Shown: one piece after another, positions 54,876 to 62,166 of the stretch
How the letters are laid out: each line of letters starts with the position of its first letter
Numbering within the stretch: the first letter of the stretch is position 1
Origin: Serratia marcescens
GTDB lineage: Bacteria; Pseudomonadota; Gammaproteobacteria; Enterobacterales; Enterobacteriaceae
Assembly: GCF_006715005.1 (NCBI RefSeq)
Contig: NZ_VFMJ01000001.1
Coordinates: forward strand, 4,216,001 to 4,280,000
Reading direction: 5' to 3'
Length of the DNA stretch: 64,000 nt
Position numbers and translations under genes: made by a program
Notes under the pieces: generated by a model
Database searches by the model: none
Told to the model about the DNA's origin: nothing
Seen by the model: only the letters and a program-made list of their open reading frames with translations

Positions 54876-57785
54876 TCATGCCTGCGGCCCGGGCGGCAGC
54901 GCCGCCAGAGCGATATCGCCAGCGATGTGCTGCGCAAACTGGGTAAAGACGTGCTGAACGCCATCGGCGATCAGATTGGCCTGCTCCCGGCTGTAGTGGT
55001 CCTGACGGTAGGTCATCATCACCCGCAGGGATTTCTTCCCGGCCAGATCGTCTTCCATCACCTCAAACTGCAGGCCGAGCAGCGATTCGGCTTTCTCCGG
55101 CTCCACCTGACGGTAGGCGATCGCACTGCCGTCCTGCAGCCGGAACTCGCCGTTCAGCTTGATGCGGCTGTGGATCTGGATGAACACTTCGAACATGTGA
55201 TTCTTGCGGTCGGCGTCCACGCCGAACAGCCCTTCTTCCACCAGATCGATCGGAATGTCGGTGTACGGCAGCGAGCCATTGATGGTGTTTTTCACCTGGC
55301 TGACCAACCCGGCCACCGTCAGCCCTTCGTCAAAGCGCACGCGGTGCACCACCACGGTGGTGAAATAGCCGACGGTATCGAAGAACTCGGCGTCGTTACG
55401 GCCGGAGGTTGAGGTGCCCACCAGCAGATCCGCCGGGCCGCCCAGCAGACGCAGCGCCGAGGTAATCCCGGCATACACCACGTTAAACAGCGACGCGTTG
55501 TTGCGGCGGGCAAGCTGATACAAGCCTTCCGCCACGGCAGGATCGACCTCGAACTCCAGCCAGCCGCCGTTGACGTCCGCCGGTGCCGGCACCGCCGGAT
55601 GGGTGGACGCTTCTTGCCGGAAGATCGGCTGGCCGACCGGCGCGCCGCGCAGCGCATCGAGCCAGTAGTCCAGATGTTGCTGCTGCACCCCGGAGGCCCG
55701 CTGCTGCCGGGCGAAGGTGTGGAACTGCGGCGGCTGCCCGCTCCACTGCGGCGCCTGGCCGACGACGCGATGGCGATAGGCGACGCCCAGCTCATCCATC
55801 ATCAGGTTGAGCGACCATTCATCCAGCACCACATGGTGGAACAGCAGCGACAGCAGCTGTTGGCCGTTGTCCGCATCGCGCAGCAGCGTGGCGCGCAGCG
55901 GCAGCTCGGCGGCCAGATCGAACCGGTGCTGGCCGGCGTCGGCCAACAGGGCCGCGGCATTACCCGCTGGCGTCTCGTGAGAGAAGCGGAACCACTGATA
56001 ATCCGGCAGTTCTGCGGCCGGCACCACCACCTGCACCACCTCCCCCTGCTGCTCGACAAAGCGTGAACGCAGCACGGTATGGCGAGTCATGACGTCGATA
56101 AACGCCTGGTGCAGCGCCGTTTCGTCCACCGCATCGAAGAAGCGCAGAGAGAACGGCAGGTTGAAAATCTCGTCATGGCCGAAGGCTTCATACACCTTCC
56201 ACAGCGATTCCTGCGCCAGCGACAGCGGCGCCTGCGCCCGATCATGATCGTCGGCGATGGCTACCGAGGCATTCGGCTGCGCGACGTTCAGGCGTTTGGC
56301 GTAGCCCGCCAGCCCGCGCGCCGTCGGATGGCTGAACAGATCGTTAATGTTGATTTCGATCTGATGCAGGCTCAGCAAGCGGCCAATCACCCGGGTAGCG
56401 ACCAGCGAATGGCCGCCGCGATCGAAGAAGTCTTCATCGAGGGTCATTTCCGGCGCTACCAGCGCCTCACGGAACTCCTGCAAAATCAGCGGCGCAACGC
56501 TTTCGTCGGCGTCGCCGTTCGCCACCGGCGCGGCCATCGCCGGGGAAACGGCCTCAGCCACCGGCAAGGCGACGGCAATTCGCTGCCCGGCCAGGAACGC
56601 GCTGAACTGCTCCAGCAGGAAAGGCGCCGCGTGCGGAGACAGGCGCGGGTCGGTGACCAGCTCCAGCGTCAGCGTTTCTGCCTCCGGCAAGCCCAACAGC
56701 AGCGCCAGTTCAAACGGCGTATGCAGCGGCGGCAGCAACAGGCGTTCGGCGTGAACGCCTTCCAGCCGCCACTCTGCGGCCAGATCGTCGCGCCAGGCCA
56801 CCAGCAGCTGCGCCCGTTGCGGATCCAGCTGTTCAGCCACGGCCTGCGCCAGCAGCCGCTGCCCGATGTCGCCCTCGCCATGCTGCACGGTCAGGCGCAT
56901 CAGCGGCGCCGCCGTCAGGCCCAGCTCCAGACCGACGCACTCCGCCGTTTCTGCGGCCGGCACGCACAGCTGCACCGTTTGGCCACCGGCCTGCGCGGCG
57001 ACGAACTCGGCAAACCGCGCCGCCACCGCCGCCAGCAAGGCCCGCGGCGTGTCGTTGGCGGGCAACAGCGCGCGCGCAATGCGCGTGACCACGCGCGCGC
57101 CCACCGGCGGCAAGGCTTCAGCACGCTGCGCCGGGCTGCGGTAATCCTGCAGCGAGACCGCCTGGCGCGCCCAGGGCAGCTGCGGCTCCGGGATTTCCGG
57201 CAGCTCGACCGGCTCCGCCGCGAATGGCAGAGGCATCGCATCCCCGTTATAACGGGCGGACAGCATCGCCGGCAGGTGGCGCCACGGCAGCGTTTCCGCC
57301 AGGATGTCATGCAATACCACGCCCAAAATCACGTCATCGCCCGGCGTGAGCAACAGCAGGCAGCGCAGCGGCGCTTCGCTTTCCAGTTCAAACGGCGCCG
57401 CCTGCGCCTGCAGCAGGCAACAAATGGCGTGTGGTTCGCCCGCCACCTGACGGAGGCTCACCGGCAGCGGCGCCGAGCCGGCGGGCCGTTTCACCAGACC
57501 GTTTTCGTCATCAAAAACGTAATGCACGTCCACGCCCGGCGTCTCCCGCACCAACGCCTGCAGCGCCGCCGTCAGTTGGGCGACATCCACGCCCCCCGTC
57601 AGGCGCCAGGCCAGCGCCCGCTGCCCGCGTGCGTCACCCTGCTGCAGATGGGTAAACCATGCCCGCTCTTCGGCTTCGCTTACCGGCCGCTCGCCGTTCG
57701 CCGACGCCGCGCCCAGCGCCTGAAAAGCGTTCTCCAGCCGCTGGGCCTCTTCATCGCTCAGAATGCTGTCAAAATCACCGATCAC
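54876..57785 (-). CDS. NRPS protein with C-T-C domains (VibF C-terminal half-like)
   Basis: 969 residues from GTG at 57785 (AAGGAG 8 bases upstream). Domain order: a condensation-like domain (about 40-430) whose active-site motif reads VLHDILAET, lacking HHxxxDG; a carrier domain (about 432-510) with GGHSLVAT; a second condensation domain (about 525-969) with HHVVLDEWS, keeping HHxxxD. No adenylation or thioesterase domain. This is the C-T-C arrangement of the VibF C-terminal part, where the last C domain joins the oxazoline-bearing acyl chain to an amine. The upstream receptor gene ends 77 bp before. Confidence 0.88.
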   Translation of the reverse strand: MIGDFDSILSDEEAQRLENAFQALGAASANGERPVSEAEERAWFTHLQQGDARGQRALAWRLTGGVDVAQLTAALQALVRETPGVDVHYVFDDENGLVKRPAGSAPLPVSLRQVAGEPHAICCLLQAQAAPFELESEAPLRCLLLLTPGDDVILGVVLHDILAETLPWRHLPAMLSARYNGDAMPLPFAAEPVELPEIPEPQLPWARQAVSLQDYRSPAQRAEALPPVGARVVTRIARALLPANDTPRALLAAVAARFAEFVAAQAGGQTVQLCVPAAETAECVGLELGLTAAPLMRLTVQHGEGDIGQRLLAQAVAEQLDPQRAQLLVAWRDDLAAEWRLEGVHAERLLLPPLHTPFELALLLGLPEAETLTLELVTDPRLSPHAAPFLLEQFSAFLAGQRIAVALPVAEAVSPAMAAPVANGDADESVAPLILQEFREALVAPEMTLDEDFFDRGGHSLVATRVIGRLLSLHQIEININDLFSHPTARGLAGYAKRLNVAQPNASVAIADDHDRAQAPLSLAQESLWKVYEAFGHDEIFNLPFSLRFFDAVDETALHQAFIDVMTRHTVLRSRFVEQQGEVVQVVVPAAELPDYQWFRFSHETPAGNAAALLADAGQHRFDLAAELPLRATLLRDADNGQQLLSLLFHHVVLDEWSLNLMMDELGVAYRHRVVGQAPQWSGQPPQFHTFARQQRASGVQQQHLDYWLDALRGAPVGQPIFRQEASTHPAVPAPADVNGGWLEFEVDPAVAEGLYQLARRNNASLFNVVYAGITSALRLLGGPADLLVGTSTSGRNDAEFFDTVGYFTTVVVHRVRFDEGLTVAGLVSQVKNTINGSLPYTDIPIDLVEEGLFGVDADRKNHMFEVFIQIHSRIKLNGEFRLQDGSAIAYRQVEPEKAESLLGLQFEVMEDDLAGKKSLRVMMTYRQDHYSREQANLIADGVQHVFTQFAQHIAGDIALAALPPGPQA

Positions 57786-57824
57786 TGCGTTATCTCCTTG
57801 CCCGGCCGTGCCGGGATAGCGCAT

Positions 57825-57849
57825 AAAACGGGGGACATTCGTCCCCCGT
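57825..57849 (-). terminator. hairpin after the second TonB receptor gene
   Basis: Stem ACGGGGGAC / GTCCCCCGT, loop of four, followed by TTTT on the minus strand. It lies between receptor and NRPS genes (77 bp), so it may act as an attenuator that lets receptor transcripts exceed NRPS transcripts. Confidence 0.75.
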
Positions 57850-57862
57850 CATCGCGATAGCG

Positions 57863-59956
57863 TTAGAAATTCAGCTCAACCGCCGCGCCGACCAGACGGC
57901 CTCGCTGGAGAGTCGCCGTGTAGATGTCGTTGCTTCTGACCATCTCACGGCGGTCTGAATCAAACAGGTTTTTCGCATACAGCGTGGCGCGACCGTAGTC
58001 GAAGGTGTAAGCCAGCTGAGCGTTGGCCGTCCAATAGGAGCCGATGCGCCCGCGCGAGTCGTTGTCGTATTGCGAATAGTAGGAGTCGGTAAACGCCACG
58101 TTGCTGCTCAGCTCCCATCCTTTCAGGAACTGATATTTGGCACCCATGTTGGCGGTGTAAGCCGGTGCGCGCGCCAGCTCATGCCCTTCCACGCCGCTGC
58201 CCGAGAACTTCTTGATGTCGGTTTTCAGCAGGCCGAGGTTGCCGAACAGTTCGAAGTCCCAACGCGGCTGCCAGGTGGCGCCGATTTCCGCACCGTAGGT
58301 TTCCACCTTGTCGGCGTTACGGATCACGCTGGAGTTCTCACCCAACGAGTACGGCAGCTGCATGTCTTTGTAATCGTTGTAGAAGATGTTACCCGTCAGC
58401 ACCACGTTGGCGTCTTTCAGGTGATGGCGGGTGTACAGCTCATAGTTCCAGACATACTCGGAACCGTAGGTATAGCTGACCACCGGCGTACCGATCGTGA
58501 TGCCGCCGCCGCCGGCGTTATAGCCGCGGGCGATCTTGGCGCCGTAGGTTTGGGTATCCGTCGGTTTCCAGGCCACGTCCAGCTTCGGCAAAAACACGGT
58601 GTAAGTTTCATCGAAGTCGATACGCACCGCCTGGCTGCCGCCGTCGCGGCGACGGTGTTCGCGTTCCAGGCGGCTGGCGGCGGTCACGTCCACCTGCGGC
58701 GTCAGCGCATAGGTCAGCTCGGCGAACGCCGAATGGGTATCGGTTTTATCTTTGAAGGTCGATCCGCCGAAGATGTTGACGAACTCATCCTGCGTACCGT
58801 GGAAGTAACGCAGCCCCGCCAGCCCATGCAGACGGCTGTCCGCACCGCCGAAACGCACCACCGGCTCTACGTGAACTTCCTGGCCGTCGATCTCGGCGTA
58901 TTGGATGTTGTAAGCGGTCGGACGGTTGATGTTGAAATCGGTATAGATAACGCGGTTTTCAAACGTCAGCGCATCGGAGGCCTCCCAGGCCAGATCCCAG
59001 ATGCTGCTGTTCATGTTGCTTTTGAACACGGCGCGGCGCGGATCGTGACGCGGGTTGGTCGGATGCGGCTGCGGGTTGAGGCTTTCGTTCTGTGGCGCGG
59101 TGCTGCCGAAGTGGTTAAAGGTCAGCTTGGTGGTCAGATCGCGCAGGCCGGCCGGATTGAACAACAGCTTGGCACGGGCGGTGGTGGCTTCCACTTCGCG
59201 CGGATCGCCCACCGGCGCATAGGCCGGCAGATCGGCTTCGCTGCGGCGCCGCTGGCGATCGACGCTGACGCGGAACGCCAGCTGATCCTCCACCAGCGGG
59301 CCGGACGCCATGGCGGCCAGCTGTGAAGAGTGCTGGTTACCGGCCCCACCCTTGAAGGCGCTTTCCCACTCGAAGGTCGGATCTTTACTGGCCATGACGA
59401 TGGCGCCGGCGATGGCGTTGCGCCCCTGGATGTAGCTTTGCGGGCCGAGGAACACTTCGACGCGATCCAGATCCCACAGCGACTGCGGGCCGAACGCCTG
59501 TTCGTTATAGGTCAGCGAGCGGCCGTCCAACGACAGATTGAGGCGCGGGCGGGTGCCGCTGAGGAAGGCATTGGCGCCGACGTTCGGGCCGGAACCGTCG
59601 ATGCCGCGCACGGTCGGCAGTTCGTTGCCGATGCCCAGATCCACCACGTTGGGGGTCATGCGCAGCAGATCGGGGATCTGCACTGCGTCAGGCATCGAGG
59701 CGATGCGGTTGCTGTCGAACACCTGCACGCTGGAGCCGGTGTCGAAAATGGAACGTTTGATCTTCTCACCGGTGACCAGCAGCGTTTCCGCGTCCTGGTA
59801 GGTTTCGTTGCTCTTGGTTTCCGCCGCGTTGACGTTACCGATCGCCAGTGAACAAACCCCTAAAAATACGGAGGAAAACGCCCCAATGGCTTTCAACCCC
59901 GCTTTTTCCCCGTTTCCTACGCTTTCATGCCGTTGAGCCGCAAAATGCTTGCCCAT
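57863..59956 (-). CDS. TonB-dependent siderophore receptor, second locus
   Basis: 697 residues. Signal peptide (cleavage near VNA-AE), TonB-box region ETLLVTGEK, plug about 60-190 (PDAVQIPDLLRMTPNVVD; NVGANAFLSGTRPRLNLSLDGR split), barrel to the C-terminal aromatic (AAVELNF). The plug differs strongly from FepA. Its place next to VibF-like NRPS genes suggests it takes up the ferric form of their product, as ViuA does vibriobactin. It is preceded by Fur-box-like sites. Confidence 0.9.
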   Translation of the reverse strand: MGKHFAAQRHESVGNGEKAGLKAIGAFSSVFLGVCSLAIGNVNAAETKSNETYQDAETLLVTGEKIKRSIFDTGSSVQVFDSNRIASMPDAVQIPDLLRMTPNVVDLGIGNELPTVRGIDGSGPNVGANAFLSGTRPRLNLSLDGRSLTYNEQAFGPQSLWDLDRVEVFLGPQSYIQGRNAIAGAIVMASKDPTFEWESAFKGGAGNQHSSQLAAMASGPLVEDQLAFRVSVDRQRRRSEADLPAYAPVGDPREVEATTARAKLLFNPAGLRDLTTKLTFNHFGSTAPQNESLNPQPHPTNPRHDPRRAVFKSNMNSSIWDLAWEASDALTFENRVIYTDFNINRPTAYNIQYAEIDGQEVHVEPVVRFGGADSRLHGLAGLRYFHGTQDEFVNIFGGSTFKDKTDTHSAFAELTYALTPQVDVTAASRLEREHRRRDGGSQAVRIDFDETYTVFLPKLDVAWKPTDTQTYGAKIARGYNAGGGGITIGTPVVSYTYGSEYVWNYELYTRHHLKDANVVLTGNIFYNDYKDMQLPYSLGENSSVIRNADKVETYGAEIGATWQPRWDFELFGNLGLLKTDIKKFSGSGVEGHELARAPAYTANMGAKYQFLKGWELSSNVAFTDSYYSQYDNDSRGRIGSYWTANAQLAYTFDYGRATLYAKNLFDSDRREMVRSNDIYTATLQRGRLVGAAVELNF

Positions 59957-60185
59957 AGATGTCTTCTCCTTTCATCCCAGAGGTGCACAAAATTTGATTT
60001 TTTTTTACACAACCTACATCGACACTCACACAGACCATGACGCTACGGCCTTCCCGACCTTTCTGTTGCTTATCCCTGCGGCAAACCCATGTCTTTCGCG
60101 GCCAAACGGGCGCGGCCCCGTCCACAGCCAAGCCGCCGGCGGAGCGGCCGGCAGCTTGTATAAAAACGTAAAATAATGTTAAGAA

Positions 60186-60223
60186 TGATAATATTTTGCA
60201 TTTTCTAATGCAAATCATTATCA
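60186..60223. promoter_or_regulatory. tandem Fur-box-like sites, receptor side
   Basis: TGATAAT-A-TTTTGCA (60,186-60,200, 11 of 14 arm matches) and TGCAAAT-C-ATTATCA (60,209-60,223, 12 of 14) lie 23 bp apart start to start, about 230-265 bp ahead of the receptor start. Confidence 0.65.
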
Positions 60224-60415
60224 ATAAAGGTGTGAAGCAGGCCGCGATAGCCGCCAGAAAACCTTATACTTTCGCAGGTAAAACAGGCGCTGCAATAACA
60301 AGCAATCATTACAATGCTAAGAATAATATAGATAAATTATTCACACCCAACGGCATGCCCGTCCGTTCTCGCTAAAACCCCTTATAGATAGCACCCTCGC
60401 GTCAAATGGATCAAA

Positions 60416-60430
60416 TAATAATAATTTTCA
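60416..60430 (+). promoter_or_regulatory. Fur-box-like site upstream of the Cy gene
   Basis: TAATAAT-A-ATTTTCA, 12 of 14 arm matches to the 7-1-7 consensus, 61 bp before the ATG at 60,492. Confidence 0.65.
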
Positions 60431-60491
60431 TTCCTATTAACATTTGGATATATTCTTGCAATCTCGTTGGCTGAATCAAAATGGATACCCG

Positions 60492-62102
60492 ATGAAAGCT
60501 TTGACCACGATGCAGGCCGCCTATTGGGTAGGCCGACAGTCCGCTCCTCCCCTCGGCGGCATGGCCGCCCACCTGTATGCGGAATTCGACGGCGGCGAGC
60601 TGGATCTCGCCCGGCTGCGCCAGGCCGTCGAGGCGCTGTACCTGCACCATCCGCTGTTACGCCTGCGCATTACCGATGATGGCCGGCAGACGATCGCGCC
60701 TCCCGGCCCTCGGCACGCCTTGCATCTCGACGATTGGCAGCACGCCGATGAAGCAACGCTGGCAGCCGCACTTGCCGCCAAACGCCAGGCAAAAAGCACC
60801 CAGCTGCTGCCGCTGGAACAGGGCGTGCCCTGCGATATCAGCCTGAGCCTGTTGCCGGAAGGGCGCAGCCGCCTGCATGTCGATCTCGACATGATCGCCG
60901 GCGATGCCATGAGCTTTCGCCTGTTGATGGAGGATCTGACGGCGTTTTATCACCGGTGTCCGCCGCCCCCCTCCGATGACGCGCCACCGGCCTACTTCGA
61001 ACACCTCGAACGACGCGACGCCGACGACGGGCTACGCCAACGGCGCGAACGCGGCCAGCGTTGGTGGCGTGAACGCCTGGCGCAGGTGCCGCCGGCGCCG
61101 CGCCTGCTGCGCACGCCGGACCGCTGCCGCAGCGATCGCCTGGCCGTACAGCTGAATGCGGAAGAAAGCCGCGCGTTGGAAAGCGTCGCCAAACGGCACC
61201 ACACCTCCCTCTCTACGCTGTTTCTCGCGCTGTTCGCCCTGGCCGTCGGCCAGGGTTGGAATATGACGCGCTTCCGGCTCAACGTGCCGCTGTTCCACCG
61301 CGAGAGCGAACGGGAGGACGCGCATCGCCTCATCGGCGATTTCTCTAACCTGGTGCTGCTCGGCGTGGAGCTGAACCCGACGGAAAATCTAAGCGCTTTC
61401 TGCCGACGCCTGATGGCGCAGCTGGCGGAGCTTATCGAGCATGCGGATTACCCCGGCGTGAGCGTAATGCGCGATCTGTCGCGCCTGCACGGCAGCCTGC
61501 AGCCTTCGCCGGTGGTGTTTACCGCCGGTTTCGGCATCCGCGGCAAGACGCTGTTTTCCGAACGGGTCACCGACACCTTCGGCCGTCTCGGCTGGGTCAT
61601 CTCTCAAGGACCGCAGGTTGCGCTGGATGCGCAGGTCGCCCACGTCGACGACGGCATTCTGATCAACTGGGACGTACGGCAGGACGCGTTCCCCGAGCAG
61701 GTGCTGCCGCGCCTGCTGGCCTGTTACCGGGCGCTACTGCACCTGGCCGCACGGCAAACGGAGGCGTTCGATCGCCCGCTGTCGCAGCTGTTGGCGCAAT
61801 GTACGCCCGACGCGCTGGCGCAGCAGGCGCCGGTGCGCCAGGTGCTGCACCGGCTGCTGACGCGGGTGGCCCCCGAGGCAGGCTTGCACGACCACGACGA
61901 TATCCACCGCTTGGCCCTGCCGGATGCCGGGGTGAACGCGCTGCTGACGGTGCTCAACAAGTATCTGGCGGCGGCGCTGACGGCACAGGATCTGGCGGCG
62001 CACTCCTCCCCTGCGGCGCTGGCGGCATTGATCTGCCAACGCTCGCCCGAGGCTGGACGGAATGCGAAAACGCTGCTCGCCGCGTTGGCGCCGCAGCACT
62101 GA
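60492..62102 (+). CDS. stand-alone NRPS cyclization (Cy) protein with degenerate carrier-like tail
   Basis: 536 residues from ATG at 60492; this start aligns with the start of the next gene (LTTMQAAYWVGR / LTALQQAYLLGR). Cyclization domain about 1-430 with DMIAGDAMS, an exact DxxxxDxxS motif, so heterocyclization of Ser/Thr is expected. The last 90 residues are carrier-like (NALLTVLNKYLAAALTAQDL then SPAALAAL) but where GG(H/D)S should be reads LPDAGVNA, without the Ser for phosphopantetheine. It resembles VibF Cy1 cut out as a separate protein. A TTG start at 60444 is unlikely. Confidence 0.85.
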   Translation: MKALTTMQAAYWVGRQSAPPLGGMAAHLYAEFDGGELDLARLRQAVEALYLHHPLLRLRITDDGRQTIAPPGPRHALHLDDWQHADEATLAAALAAKRQAKSTQLLPLEQGVPCDISLSLLPEGRSRLHVDLDMIAGDAMSFRLLMEDLTAFYHRCPPPPSDDAPPAYFEHLERRDADDGLRQRRERGQRWWRERLAQVPPAPRLLRTPDRCRSDRLAVQLNAEESRALESVAKRHHTSLSTLFLALFALAVGQGWNMTRFRLNVPLFHRESEREDAHRLIGDFSNLVLLGVELNPTENLSAFCRRLMAQLAELIEHADYPGVSVMRDLSRLHGSLQPSPVVFTAGFGIRGKTLFSERVTDTFGRLGWVISQGPQVALDAQVAHVDDGILINWDVRQDAFPEQVLPRLLACYRALLHLAARQTEAFDRPLSQLLAQCTPDALAQQAPVRQVLHRLLTRVAPEAGLHDHDDIHRLALPDAGVNALLTVLNKYLAAALTAQDLAAHSSPAALAALICQRSPEAGRNAKTLLAALAPQH

Positions 62103-62166
62103 GATCGGTTTCCGGGCGCGCGGCGCCCGGCTCGTTTTAATCGGTTAGCGACTATAGGGAAGTACC

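Larger units (their letters stand above)
59957..60491. promoter_or_regulatory. divergent promoter region of the second siderophore locus
   Basis: 535 bp without a gene. Near the receptor side it is moderately GC-rich; the middle and right are AT-rich with three Fur-box-like sites at 60,186-60,200, 60,209-60,223 and 60,416-60,430. It should drive both the receptor/NRPS unit (minus) and the Cy genes (plus). Confidence 0.7.
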
